A DNA stretch of 64,000 nucleotides from Streptomyces sp. NBC_01341 (GTDB lineage: Bacteria; Actinomycetota; Actinomycetes; Streptomycetales; Streptomycetaceae). A program made the translations under genes and the position numbers. The notes under the pieces were generated by a model. The model saw only the letters and a program-made list of their open reading frames with translations. It ran no database searches and was not told where the DNA came from. The stretch lies in assembly GCF_035946055.1 (NCBI RefSeq), contig NZ_CP108364.1:2046001-2110000 (forward strand), in the 5' to 3' direction. Of the stretch, positions 54,471 to 63,465 are shown one piece after another (within the stretch, counting starts at the first letter, position 1; each line of letters starts with the position of its first letter).

Positions 54471-55478
54471 ATGCGCCGCACACCTGCCATCAACGTAGTC
54501 CGGCTCCCGTTCGTCCGCCCTTCGCAGGCCCGCCCTCCCGCCGCGTTCCTCGCGGTGCTGCTCGCCCTTTCGACGGCGGCGCCACTGCTCGCCGTCCTGA
54601 CGGGAGCCTCCGTCCCGTGGAGACCGGCACCGGCAGCGACGGTGGCCTCGGTGCCCACGTCGACGGGGGCACCGGCGTCGACGGGAGGGGACGGCAGCCG
54701 GGCCTGGCCACTGGCGGGACGACCCGTTGTCGTACGGGGCTGGGAGCAGCCCGCCGGTCCGTACGCGCCGGGGCACCGCGGCGTCGACCTCGGCGCCCCG
54801 CCGGGTACCCCGGTGCGGGCCGCCGCGCCGGGGCGGGTCGTCTTCGCGGGTCCGGTGGCGGGGCGCGGGGTGGTCTCCGTCGATGTGGCCGGCACCGGAG
54901 AGCCCCCGCTCCGCTTCACCTACGAGCCGGTGCGCGCGGAGGTCGCCGCGGGCGACGAGGTGTCGGCAGGGCAGGTGGTCGGAGTCGTCGGGCCGGAACC
55001 CTCGCACTGCGCCGCCGGGTGTCTTCACTGGGGCCTCAGACGCGGCGACGTCTACCTGGATCCTCTGACGCTGCTGCCACCCTCACTGCTGCGGCGCGGG
55101 CCCTCCCGGCTGCTGCCGGTGCTCGGCGTGCCGCTGCCCGATGCCACGTCGCACACAGGCCCGGCACGTGAGTCAGGTCAGCCCCGCACGCCGCGCAGGA
55201 TCATGGCCACGGCGGTGTCCGCGACGACGCCCGGCTCCTCCGCCGCACCCAGCTCGATCCTGCGGACAGCGGCGTCCACGGAGCCCTGGAGCAGCATGGC
55301 CGCCAGTCTCGGCTCGGTGTGGCCGAGGTCCGCGAGCGCCTCGACGATCATGGCGATCAGCCCGCCGTGCGCGGCGCGGATCTTCTCCCTGGCACCCGCG
55401 TCCAGTTCGCTCGCGGAGATGGCCACGACCGCACGGTGCCTGCGGTCCCCGACCAGGTCGAGCTGCCTGCGCACGTAG
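54471..55478 (+). CDS. Secreted M23-type peptidase (LytM domain) with probable read-through 3' end
   Basis: A secreted or anchored murein endopeptidase. It has an N-terminal hydrophobic segment ([20 protein letters not shown]) and a LytM core: [16 protein letters not shown], then [20 protein letters not shown] with the HxH-type metal ligand. The recognisable protein ends near residue 225 (about 55150). The frame does not stop there but runs 300 nt further, antisense to the TetR gene, to 55478. In one other frame a TGA follows at 55163-55165. A one-base error or a real long tail are both possible. ATG at 54471. Confidence 0.8.
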   Translation: MRRTPAINVVRLPFVRPSQARPPAAFLAVLLALSTAAPLLAVLTGASVPWRPAPAATVASVPTSTGAPASTGGDGSRAWPLAGRPVVVRGWEQPAGPYAPGHRGVDLGAPPGTPVRAAAPGRVVFAGPVAGRGVVSVDVAGTGEPPLRFTYEPVRAEVAAGDEVSAGQVVGVVGPEPSHCAAGCLHWGLRRGDVYLDPLTLLPPSLLRRGPSRLLPVLGVPLPDATSHTGPARESGQPRTPRRIMATAVSATTPGSSAAPSSILRTAASTEPWSSMAASLGSVWPRSASASTIMAISPPCAARIFSLAPASSSLAEMATTARCLRSPTRSSCLRT

Positions 55479-55759
55479 GCCTCGATCTTCGCCTCCGGCG
55501 TACCGGCGCGCTCCATGGCGTTCTCGACCTCGGCGGCCCAGACGGGGAAGTCGACGGTGCAGAGCTCCTCGACGACGGCTGCGCGGGAGCGGAAGTACTC
55601 GTACACGGAGGACCTGGCGAGGCCGGTGCGCTCGGCGAGGGCGGGGAAGGTCAGCGCCTCCGTACCGCCCTCGGACAGCAAGGAGCGAGCGGCGTCCAGG
55701 AGGGCGCCGCGCTGCATGGTCCGGTGCTCGGCCACGGAGGCCGCTCGAATCCTGGGCAC
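55178..55759 (-). CDS. TetR family transcriptional regulator
   Basis: A 193-residue repressor. The N-terminal helix-turn-helix is LTFPALAERTGLARSSVYEYF near residue 45, preceded by the conserved GALLDAARSLLSEGG. The ligand domain is not recognisable. GTG at 55759. It lies between the M23 peptidase (convergent) and whiG (same strand, 68 nt), and its target is not clear. Confidence 0.9.
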   Translation of the reverse strand: MPRIRAASVAEHRTMQRGALLDAARSLLSEGGTEALTFPALAERTGLARSSVYEYFRSRAAVVEELCTVDFPVWAAEVENAMERAGTPEAKIEAYVRRQLDLVGDRRHRAVVAISASELDAGAREKIRAAHGGLIAMIVEALADLGHTEPRLAAMLLQGSVDAAVRRIELGAAEEPGVVADTAVAMILRGVRG

Positions 55760-55827
55760 CCGTCCACTCTACGGCGGCGCCCGTCGGAAGGGAGTGGGCA
55801 TACGCGGGGTGGGCGGGGCCGCTTCCG

Positions 55828-56664
55828 TCAGCGTCCGGCGTCGGCCAGCTTCGCGCGGAGCTGGAGCACGGACTTGGTGTGGATCTGGCTGACCCTGCTC
55901 TCGGTGACCCCGAGGACGTTGCCGATCTCGGCAAGGGTCAGGCCCTCGTAGTAGTAGAGGGTCACCACGGTCTTCTCCCGGTCCGGAAGTGTGTTGATGG
56001 CGCGTGCGAGCAGTCGTCTGAGTTCACGGTCCTCGGCGACCTCGACCGGATTGTCGGCGGCGGTGTCCTCGAGGGTGTCCATCAGGCTCAGCCGGCCGCC
56101 GCCCTCACCGCCGACGTGGAGCAGTTCCTCCAGGGCCACCACATTGGCGAGCGACAACTGGCTGAAAACCGCGTGCAGTTCCTCCAGGGCGACGCCCATC
56201 TCCGCCGCGACCTCGGCCTCCGAGGGGGTACGCCGCAGCTGTGCCTCGAGGGTGGCGTAGGCACGCTCGACGTTGCGCGCCTTCTGCCGGACGGACCGGG
56301 GAATCCAGTCCAGCGCGCGGAGTTCGTCGATCATCGCACCGCGGATCCTGGTGATGGCGTAGGTCTCGAACTTGATCGCGCGCTCGATGTCGAACTTCTC
56401 GATGGCGTCGATCAGCCCGAAGACGCCGGAGGAGACGAAGTCCGCCTGCTCCACATTGGACGGCAGCCCGACGCTGACCCGCCCGGCCACGTACTTCACC
56501 AGGGGCGAGTAGTGCAGGATCAGCTGCTCACGCAGCCGCTCGTCACCGGTGGTCTTGTAGGAACGCCACAACTCTTCGAGTGAGGAAGGAGCGGCGGGGC
56601 GCACAGTGCCACGCGCAGCCGGTGGGACTGCCGCGCGGTCAGACCCGGAGGTGTGCTGGGGCAT
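55828..56664 (-). CDS. whiG: RNA polymerase sigma factor WhiG (sporulation)
   Basis: A 278-residue FliA-type sigma factor that starts sporulation of aerial hyphae in Streptomyces. Region 2 is read as [20 protein letters not shown], with the promoter-melting segment [20 protein letters not shown], and region 4 has the helix-turn-helix [20 protein letters not shown]. The protein is known to be held by an anti-sigma factor bound to c-di-GMP. ATG at 56664. The upstream 900 nt hold no clear gene. Confidence 0.97.
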   Translation of the reverse strand: MPQHTSGSDRAAVPPAARGTVRPAAPSSLEELWRSYKTTGDERLREQLILHYSPLVKYVAGRVSVGLPSNVEQADFVSSGVFGLIDAIEKFDIERAIKFETYAITRIRGAMIDELRALDWIPRSVRQKARNVERAYATLEAQLRRTPSEAEVAAEMGVALEELHAVFSQLSLANVVALEELLHVGGEGGGRLSLMDTLEDTAADNPVEVAEDRELRRLLARAINTLPDREKTVVTLYYYEGLTLAEIGNVLGVTESRVSQIHTKSVLQLRAKLADAGR

Positions 56665-57600
56665 GTGGTGCCTTGAGCCGTTCTGCTGTGGGAGTGCTGG
56701 GACGTGTCTCTGGGGCGGATTCCTTGTGAGCGTAGCGTGACTGAGGTGTTGCGGTGCGCTCAGGACAAGGGAACCGTGCGGTGCGATTGCGTTTCATTTC
56801 CCCCACCCCCGGACGCGGCCGAAGGCGGGGGACGCCGCCGCGCGCACCGGCCCCCGGAGGCCTGACCGGGTGCTGCTGAGGTCATCGGCAACACCTTTTC
56901 ACCCGAATGCTCCGGGTCAAGTACCGCCTCGCCGCACGTCCCCATTGCGTGTGGGTACCGGTGTCAACCGCCATCGGCCGCCCTCGCGTTCGACGAACCC
57001 CAGTAAGTGCGGTTCGTACAACAGGCCGAGGTCTGCGCACCGTTGCGGGCGACGCACGGCGTGGCGTGAACGCCGGACGACCCGCCGCGTCAGCCACTCG
57101 GAGCGTGAACGTGGACGAGGGGGCATCCGGGCGGACGGCCGGGCCGGCGCCGCACCGCTACCTGGGGAGACATGCGGGCACCCGAAGACGCGGGCGCCTC
57201 GGCAACAAGCAACCGGGCAGCCGAACCCATAGGCACCCCGACAGCAAGGCCGCCGAGGGGACGCCGCCACGTGGTGCGCCCGCCGGGTCACCGCGGGCGT
57301 CCGGTTGCGCCGGTCCGACGCCCGCGCCTGGATCTCACCGTCATGGGTGAACCGGACGCCGGAGGCATGAGCGCGATGTCCACGCGCGAGCCGAGGGGAG
57401 GGCGGCTCGAAACCGGCACCCGGCGCACGGCACCCGGCGGGCGCCGGTCAACCGGGAGCCGCCACGAGGACTGCGGCCGCAGAACCTCCCCGGGGACCTG
57501 GGTGCGGCACCCGCCGGGAAGAGCCCGGAAGTGGGCGCGGCACCCCCTCACACCGTACGTTCGCCCCGCGGACAAGGCGGCGAGCGGCGAGGCACGGCAG
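56665..57600. other. Gene-free region between whiG and dprA
   Basis: About 940 nt in which open frames have neither good starts nor family similarity. The first part should hold the whiG promoter. The only recognisable content is the short dprA-like fragment at 56965-57021. The stretch 57172-57600 looks like noncoding or decayed sequence. Confidence 0.5.
56965..57021 (-). pseudogene. Fragment resembling the DprA C-terminal winged-helix end
   Basis: Read on the minus strand this 57-nt stretch gives LYEPHLLGFVEREGGRWRL, which matches LYELHSMGFVERDGGGWRL in the C-terminal domain of DprA (57643-57699) at 14 of 19 residues and about 47 of 57 bases. The match fades on both sides. It contains a TTA codon, which is rare in this genome. 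It looks like a duplicated and decayed piece. Confidence 0.6.
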
Positions 57601-58788
57601 CTACGGGAGCGCGTCGCCTGCCGCCGACGGAGGTGCCTCCGCCAACCTCCAGCCTCCGCCGTCGCGTTCGACGAACCCCATGGAGTGCAGTTCGTACAGC
57701 CGGGCGCGCGTCTCGTCGGCGCCCACCCCGGCCTCGCGGGCCACATCGGGCACGCCCACGGCCCCGCTGCGCGGAAGCGCGTCCAGGACGTGTGCGGTGT
57801 CCGCGTCCAGCCGGTCCCTCGGCAGCACCGGGCCGCGCCGGACCGGGGCCAGGTCGCCTATGCTGCCCACGAGTTCGGCCACCTCCGAGGCGTCGGTGAC
57901 CAGGGTGCCCTCACCGCGCAGGAGTTCATGGACTCCGGACGACAGTCCGCTGGTGGCGGGGCCGGGGACACCCATCGCATGACGGCCCAACCGTTGTGCG
58001 TTGCGGGCGGTGACCAACGAACCGCTGCGGTATTCCGCCTCCACCACCACTGTCCCGCGGGTCAGCGCGGCGATGACGCGGTTCCGCATCACGAACCTGC
58101 TGCGGGTCGGATGTGACGCAGGAGCCAACTCCCCCACGATCAGGCCTTGTTCCGCGATGCGTCCGATCAGCTCGGTGTGCCCTCTGGGGTAGGCGACGTC
58201 CACTCCGCAGGCCAGCACCGCGACGGTCGCCCCTCCGGCGGCGAGCGCACCGCGATGAGCCGCGGCGTCCACCCCGAAGGCCGCACCGGACACCACCACC
58301 CAGCCCCGTTCGGCAAGCCCCGCTCCGAGGGACGCCGCCATATGGGCGCCGTACGGGGTGCACGCCCGGGCCCCGACGACCGCGACCGAGCGCAGGGCCC
58401 ACAGCCGGAGGTCGGGGGCGCCCCTGACCCACAGCCCGATGGGCCGCGCGTCGCCCAGATCGTCGAGCTGGGTCGGCCACTCCCGGTCACCGGGACAGAT
58501 GAACCGCCCGCCGATCGCCGACACGTCCGCCAGGTCCCGCCCGGGATCGACACCCGATGCCCTCAGGCGGCAGCCCGCGAGGCGCGTGACGCTCGCCCCT
58601 TCGAGCAACTGCCCCGGTCCGTCACCGACAGTCAGACGCCGCATCAGCTCGATGGGGCCCATCTCCCGGAGCCAGCGGCCGCCGCGCTCGTCCCCGGGTT
58701 CGAACACGCGGGTCAGTGCGGCACGGGCCAGCCTCTCCCGGTGACCGTCAGGTGGCGGGCCCTGCCTCTGGACACCTTGCCCGTTCAC
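57601..58788 (-). CDS. dprA: DNA processing protein DprA (Smf)
   Basis: A 395-residue protein of the DprA/Smf family, which loads RecA on single-stranded DNA in natural transformation. The Rossmann-like core has VVGARACTPYGAHMAASLGA, then VVSGAAFGVDAAAHRGAL and the GSLVTARNAQRLGR loop. A C-terminal winged helix ends the protein. GTG at 58788 overlaps the stop of yifB (GTGA), which decides the start. Streptomyces are not known to be naturally competent, so the role here is uncertain. Confidence 0.93.
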   Translation of the reverse strand: MNGQGVQRQGPPPDGHRERLARAALTRVFEPGDERGGRWLREMGPIELMRRLTVGDGPGQLLEGASVTRLAGCRLRASGVDPGRDLADVSAIGGRFICPGDREWPTQLDDLGDARPIGLWVRGAPDLRLWALRSVAVVGARACTPYGAHMAASLGAGLAERGWVVVSGAAFGVDAAAHRGALAAGGATVAVLACGVDVAYPRGHTELIGRIAEQGLIVGELAPASHPTRSRFVMRNRVIAALTRGTVVVEAEYRSGSLVTARNAQRLGRHAMGVPGPATSGLSSGVHELLRGEGTLVTDASEVAELVGSIGDLAPVRRGPVLPRDRLDADTAHVLDALPRSGAVGVPDVAREAGVGADETRARLYELHSMGFVERDGGGWRLAEAPPSAAGDALP

Positions 58789-60407
58789 GAGGCGCCCGCC
58801 CGCATCGGGACGCCGCGCTGGATGCCCGTCCGGAGCTCCAGGGCGACGGCGATGTCCGAGGCGTCGGGACGGTCCGCGGCTCTCAGGTCGGCCACCGTCC
58901 ACGCCACGCGCAGGACCCTGTCCAGCCCGCGGGCCGTGAGGGCGCCGCGCTCCATGTCGCGCTCGGCGGCCGCCAGCGCGCCGGGCGCCGCGACCAGCCG
59001 GGTACGCAGCTCGTGGCCGGGTACCTCACTGTTGGTCGTCCACGGTGTGCCGGCGAGCCGTTCGGCGGCCCTGGCCCTGGCCTGCCGCACCCTGGCGGCC
59101 ACCTCGGCCGAGGACTCGCCCCGGCCTCCGCCGCCCAGCAGGTCGGCTCTGCTCACCGGCTCGACCTCCACCCGCAGATCCACCCGGTCCAGCAGCGGAC
59201 CGGACAGCCGCGCCTGGTAGCGGCGGACCGCGGAGGGCGCGCATTCACATCCCGACCCGGCCAGGGTGTGCCTGCCGCACGGGCAGGGGTTCGCCGCGAG
59301 GACCATCAGGAAGCGCGCGGGCAGCCGCACGACCCCGGCCGCACGCGCGACCACGACGTGCCCGGACTCGAGCGGCTGGCGCAGCGCGTCCAGCGCCCTG
59401 CCCGAGAACTCCGGAGCCTCGTCCAGGAACAGGACGCCCCGGTGCGCGAGTGACACCGCTCCCGGCCTGGGAAGGCCGTTTCCCCCGCCGACCAGCGACT
59501 GCATCGTCGCCGAGTGGTGCGGGGCGCAGTACGGCGCCCTGCCGATCAGCGGCTCCCCCGGCGGGAGGATGCCCGCGACCGAGTGCACCGCCGTCACCTC
59601 AAGGGACTCCCGCCGGGTCAGCGCAGGCAGGATCGCCGTGAGCCGCTCGGCCAGCATGGTCTTCCCCGCGCCGGGCGGACCCGAGAGCAGCAGGTGGTGT
59701 CCGCCCGCCGCCGCCACCTCCAGGGCCGTGCGTGCCCGCACCTGGCCCGCGACGTCGGCCAGGTCCGGCCGGTGCCCCGTGCCGTCGGCGGAGAGCGGCA
59801 CCAGCCCCGAGCCGATGCCCGCACCCGGGACCATCAGCCCGGCGAGCATCGCGTCGGGGCGGCCGAGGTCGGCCGCCGTCTCGTCCGGTACGGGTTCGTC
59901 ACCCAGGACGGCGATCAGCTGGCGCAGGCTCCGCACGCCGAGGACCGAGATGCCCGGCACCAGGGCGGCCTCCCCCGCCGTCTGCTCCGGGACGACGACC
60001 TGGCGGTACCCGGCCTCCGCCGCCGCGAGCACCGCGGGCAGTACCCCGCGCACGGGTCGCACCCGGCCGTCCAGGCCGAGCTCTCCGATCATCACCACGT
60101 CGGCGATGGCCGCCGGGTCGATCCGCTCCGCCGCGCCGAGCACCGCGCACGCAACAGCGAGATCGAAACCCGAACCGCTTTTCGGGACGGAGGCGGGCGA
60201 GAGCCCCACCGTGAGCTTTTTCTGCGGCCACTCCGCCCCGCTGTTGACGATCGCGGCCCTGACCCGGTCCCTGCTCTCCACCAGGCTCTTGTCCGGCAGT
60301 CCGACGAGCGTGAAGGCCGCCACACCCGGTTCCAGATCGGCCTGGACCTCCACCACCACACCCTCGACGCCGACCAGCGCCACCGAGCACGCCCGCGCGA
60401 ATCCCAT
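58785..60407 (-). CDS. comM: YifB/ComM family AAA+ ATPase (Mg-chelatase-like)
   Basis: A 540-residue helicase-like ATPase. The N-terminal Lon-type domain is followed by Walker A GPPGAGKTMLAERL and Walker B HRGVLFLDEAPEF, and the zinc-like ANPCPCGRHTLAGSGCECAP lies in the C-terminal part. ComM promotes branch migration in transformation. The ATG at 60407 overlaps the yraN stop (ATGA), and the stop overlaps dprA, so the three are coupled. Confidence 0.94.
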   Translation of the reverse strand: MGFARACSVALVGVEGVVVEVQADLEPGVAAFTLVGLPDKSLVESRDRVRAAIVNSGAEWPQKKLTVGLSPASVPKSGSGFDLAVACAVLGAAERIDPAAIADVVMIGELGLDGRVRPVRGVLPAVLAAAEAGYRQVVVPEQTAGEAALVPGISVLGVRSLRQLIAVLGDEPVPDETAADLGRPDAMLAGLMVPGAGIGSGLVPLSADGTGHRPDLADVAGQVRARTALEVAAAGGHHLLLSGPPGAGKTMLAERLTAILPALTRRESLEVTAVHSVAGILPPGEPLIGRAPYCAPHHSATMQSLVGGGNGLPRPGAVSLAHRGVLFLDEAPEFSGRALDALRQPLESGHVVVARAAGVVRLPARFLMVLAANPCPCGRHTLAGSGCECAPSAVRRYQARLSGPLLDRVDLRVEVEPVSRADLLGGGGRGESSAEVAARVRQARARAAERLAGTPWTTNSEVPGHELRTRLVAAPGALAAAERDMERGALTARGLDRVLRVAWTVADLRAADRPDASDIAVALELRTGIQRGVPMRAGAS

Positions 60408-60766
60408 CAGGCCACGCCCCGCACGTGCTGGACGACCGGAGCGCCCCGCCTGGGCACGAGGATCCCGACCAGATCGATCCGGGCCCCGCCTGGCGGCGGC
60501 CCGCCGTGCCTGTCGAGCCAGATCTCCGCGAGCCTGCGGAGCCGGTCGGCCTTGGCCGGCGTGACTGCCTCCATCGGATGCTCGAAGGAGCCCTCCCTGC
60601 GTGTCTTCACCTCGCAGACGACCACCGCGTCGCCGTCCATGGCGACGATGTCGAGCTCTCCCGCCCGGCATCGCCAGTTGCGCTCCAGGACGGCCATTCC
60701 GGCATCCGCCAGCAGCCGCGCCGCCAGGTCCTCGCCGTACCGCCCGAGTGCCCCCCGTGCGTTCAT
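60407..60766 (-). CDS. yraN: YraN family putative endonuclease
   Basis: A 119-residue protein with the PD-(D/E)XK nuclease fold. Motifs are [17 protein letters not shown] near the N-terminus and [20 protein letters not shown] with the catalytic acid and lysine. It is thought to act in DNA processing, in keeping with its place ahead of comM and dprA. ATG at 60766, just past a strong hairpin. Confidence 0.93.
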   Translation of the reverse strand: MNARGALGRYGEDLAARLLADAGMAVLERNWRCRAGELDIVAMDGDAVVVCEVKTRREGSFEHPMEAVTPAKADRLRRLAEIWLDRHGGPPPGGARIDLVGILVPRRGAPVVQHVRGVA

Positions 60767-60846
60767 TCGGCACCACCTCCGGCACCGACGATGACGCCTC
60801 ACGCGCAATCCATTGGATCTTGGTGGATAACCCCCTCATTGTGGAA

Positions 60847-60877
60847 ATCCCGGCCACTCGTACGAGTGAGCCGGGAT
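60847..60877 (-). terminator. Terminator between DUF2469 gene and yraN
   Basis: A long stem (60847-60854 with 60870-60877, continuing as 60855-60860 with 60863-60868 after one bulged A) closes a 2-nt loop. It separates the sipZ/NUDIX/DUF2469 run from the yraN-comM-dprA operon. Confidence 0.75.
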
Positions 60878-60897
60878 ACCGGGGAGCGCCGTCGGCA

Positions 60898-61206
60898 TCA
60901 GCCTCCGGGAAGCTCGAGGTCGCTCTTGTTGAGCTCCTCGATGTTCACGTCCTTGAACGTCAGGACGCGGACCTGCTTGACGAACCGGGCGGGCCTGTAC
61001 ATGTCCCAGACCCACGCGTCCGCCATGGAAACCTCGAAAAAGACCTCACCCTGAACCGAGTGCACCTGCATCTCGTAGTCGTTGGTGAGGTAGAAGCGCC
61101 GTTCGGTCTCGATCACATATTTGAACAGACCGACGACATCGCGGTACTCCCGGTAGAGCTTCAGCTCCATCTCGGTCTCGTACTTCTCGAGGTCCTCGGC
61201 ACTCAT
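60898..61206 (-). CDS. DUF2469 family protein
   Basis: A 102-residue protein conserved across actinobacteria beside yraN. Typical is EKYETEMELKLYREYRDVVG and the beta-rich middle FYLTNDYEMQVHSVQGEVFF. It has no known function. ATG at 61206. It is likely part of the sipZ/NUDIX transcript. Confidence 0.92.
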   Translation of the reverse strand: MSAEDLEKYETEMELKLYREYRDVVGLFKYVIETERRFYLTNDYEMQVHSVQGEVFFEVSMADAWVWDMYRPARFVKQVRVLTFKDVNIEELNKSDLELPGG

Positions 61207-61269
61207 GGCATGTTCCCCTTCAGCCGTGCGTCCCCCTATTGTGCGTCAGCCCCGCGCACCCCTGGCCGA

Positions 61270-61758
61270 TTAGACGATTTCGGGGGCGAGGACCAGCGGA
61301 ACACTCGGGGGACCCTCGTCGAGCAGCGTGCGCAGCAGCCCGGCGAGCCTGGTCGGGTACACCGTCTCACGCGTGGCCAGCAGTTCGGCGGAAGTCCACC
61401 ACCTCAGACCGGCAACGCTGCGCAGCTCGAGCTCCGTGTGCCCCGTCCGGTCCGTGGAGGTCTGCGACGTACGGGCCAGGAAGTACCACTCGTCCTGGTC
61501 CCAGCGACGCCCGTCGAACGGGAAGGAGCAGACCCGCGTCCACAGCAGCGGACCGAGCGTGACGTCCGTGATCCCGGACTCCTCCGCGAGCTCACGGAGC
61601 GCGGCCTGCTCGCGGGTCTCGTCCCCCTCCAGCCCGCCCCCCGGGGTGAACCACCAGGTGTCGGCCGGGTCGTCGGGCTCGAAGCCGTGGAGCAGCAGGA
61701 TCCGGTCGTCAGGGTCCAGGAGGATCACCCTGGCGACCCTGCGTGCCTCAGCGGGCAC
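61270..61758 (-). CDS. NUDIX hydrolase
   Basis: A 162-residue nucleotide-diphosphate hydrolase. The Nudix box is GGGLEGDETREQAALRELAE followed by ESGI, which matches the consensus. Substrate unknown. I use the GTG at 61758, which overlaps the sipZ stop by 11 nt; a GTG at 61788 would make a 41-nt overlap and has no clear ribosome site. It belongs to the operon headed by the signal peptidase sipZ, as reported for S. lividans. Confidence 0.85.
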   Translation of the reverse strand: MPAEARRVARVILLDPDDRILLLHGFEPDDPADTWWFTPGGGLEGDETREQAALRELAEESGITDVTLGPLLWTRVCSFPFDGRRWDQDEWYFLARTSQTSTDRTGHTELELRSVAGLRWWTSAELLATRETVYPTRLAGLLRTLLDEGPPSVPLVLAPEIV

Positions 61759-62524
61759 CGGCGGACGCCTTCCGCCTCTTCGGGCCACGGGCGGACCGGG
61801 CCGCCAAAGGGCCGTAGGCCGCTCCGCCCAGGATGAGGACCACTCCCACCACCAGGGCGCCGGCCTGCAGCGGCAGGGGCCCGCTGGACGACACCCCTCC
61901 CGGCAGGGACGCGAAGGCCTGCGGCCGGCCGATCATGCCGTCCAGGGGCCACGCCACGGCGTCCACGCGCGCCTGGACGGCACTGCGCGGTACGGAACCG
62001 TGCCCGGGGTCCTCCAGGTGGACGCGGGAGTCCATCGAGGTGTCGCGCTCGTCCCCGAGGAGGAACAGCTGTCCTTCCGGAACGTCGGCCGTGAACTTCT
62101 GGGCGGAGGCGGGGGCCTTGCCGTCCGCGCCGACGAGTGACGAGGCGCCGTCCGCCCGCAGATACGGTTCCTCGATGGGCTTGCCGTTGACGGTGAGGCG
62201 GCCGTCGTCGCCGCAACACGCGATCGTGTCACCGCCGACGCCGACGACACGCTTGACCATCGGCACGTCGCCCCAGGCCGAGTCGGTGAAAACGACCACG
62301 TCACCACGCCGCACGTCACCGCCGTCCACCCGCTCGGCGAGCACCCGGTCCCCGGCGTTCACCGTCGGTGACATCGAGTCGGTCGGCACCGTGTACGGCG
62401 CGTACACCACCGCTCCCCAGGCGAATCCGCCGAGGAAGAGCACACAGCCGACGGCCACGGCCAGGTTCGACAACACAGTGCCGAGCCGACCGTGGCCGTC
62501 ATCCGTACGTCCTGTTCCACTCAT
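61748..62524 (-). CDS. sipZ: Type I signal peptidase (SipZ-like)
   Basis: A 258-residue membrane-bound signal peptidase. The N-terminal span is VAVGCVLFLGGFAWGAVVY. The catalytic Ser lies in PYTVPTDSMSPTV, the catalytic Lys in PMVKRVVGVGGDTI, and box E in GDERDTSMDSR. A second span (ALVVGVVLILGGAAYG) near the C-terminus is a known Streptomyces feature. ATG at 62524, 50 nt after sipY, so it may have its own promoter. Confidence 0.93.
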   Translation of the reverse strand: MSGTGRTDDGHGRLGTVLSNLAVAVGCVLFLGGFAWGAVVYAPYTVPTDSMSPTVNAGDRVLAERVDGGDVRRGDVVVFTDSAWGDVPMVKRVVGVGGDTIACCGDDGRLTVNGKPIEEPYLRADGASSLVGADGKAPASAQKFTADVPEGQLFLLGDERDTSMDSRVHLEDPGHGSVPRSAVQARVDAVAWPLDGMIGRPQAFASLPGGVSSSGPLPLQAGALVVGVVLILGGAAYGPLAARSARGPKRRKASAGAR

Positions 62525-62574
62525 CCCAGCGCTCCCCCATCGGAGATCGACAATCGCTGATCCGAGTCGGCACC

Positions 62575-63465
62575 CTACCCGGCGGTACGCCCGTGGGTCA
62601 GCCTGCGGCGACGCCAGAACACGAGGGGCAGCGCACCGGCTACACCGAGTGCTCCCGGCACGGCGGCGGAGGCCGCAGCGTTCAGCCCCGGCTGGTCGAA
62701 CGTCTTCGGCACAGGCAGGGTCGCCCAGCGGCTGATCGGCCATGCGATCACGATGGCCCGGCCGACGACCTCGTCGTTGGGAACCGTGCCGCCGCCGGGA
62801 AGCTCCTGGTGGTAACGGGAGTCCCACGAGTTCTGCCGGTGGTCGCCCATCACCCAGATCCGGCCCTTGGGCACGTGGACCGGACCGAACGGCTCGTCGT
62901 CGCACGCGCTGTTGCCCTTGAAGATGAACGACTTGTCGTCGAGCGCCTTGCCGTTGACCGTGACCGGCCCGTTCTTCTTGCACTCGACCGTGTCACCGCC
63001 TACCGCGATGACCCGCTTGATCAGGTCCTTCTCCTCGGCCGACGGCATCAGCCCGATGAAGCTCAGGAACTTCTGCACCGCGTTGGGCTCGGGCGTCGCG
63101 GTGTCCTCGAGCCAGCCGCCCGGGTCGTGGAAGACCACGACCTCGCCGCGCTCCGGCTCCGCGCCGAACCACGGGGTCAGCTTGTCGACCAGTACCCGGT
63201 CACCCCGCTGAAGGGTGTTCTGCATCGAGTCCGAGGGGATCGAGAACGCCTGTACCAGGAAGGTCTTGATCAGCAGCGCGAGAATGAGCGCGATACCGAT
63301 GAGGAGCGGCAGTTCCTTCCAGAAGGAGCGCGGCTTCTTCACCGCCCTGCTGCCACCGCCCGCGGCATCGCCGTCACTGTCCGCACCCACCGGAACTCCC
63401 TCGCCAGAAGGCCGGTCCTCGGGTTCGTCGTGTCCGGATCGTGCGCCGACCGCCAAATCCCCCAC
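62575..63465 (-). CDS. sipY: Type I signal peptidase (SipY-like)
   Basis: A 296-residue signal peptidase. About 45 cytoplasmic residues precede the first span (LPLLIGIALILALLIKTFLV). The catalytic Ser is in SIPSDSMQNTL, the Lys in DLIKRVIAVGGDTV, and box E in GDHRQNSWDSR. A second C-terminal span is seen (VPGALGVAGALPLVFW). I chose the GTG at 63465, which has AGGAG 5 nt upstream; a GTG at 63471 lies too close. Its start overlaps the upstream sip gene by 92 nt. Confidence 0.92.
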   Translation of the reverse strand: MGDLAVGARSGHDEPEDRPSGEGVPVGADSDGDAAGGGSRAVKKPRSFWKELPLLIGIALILALLIKTFLVQAFSIPSDSMQNTLQRGDRVLVDKLTPWFGAEPERGEVVVFHDPGGWLEDTATPEPNAVQKFLSFIGLMPSAEEKDLIKRVIAVGGDTVECKKNGPVTVNGKALDDKSFIFKGNSACDDEPFGPVHVPKGRIWVMGDHRQNSWDSRYHQELPGGGTVPNDEVVGRAIVIAWPISRWATLPVPKTFDQPGLNAAASAAVPGALGVAGALPLVFWRRRRLTHGRTAG

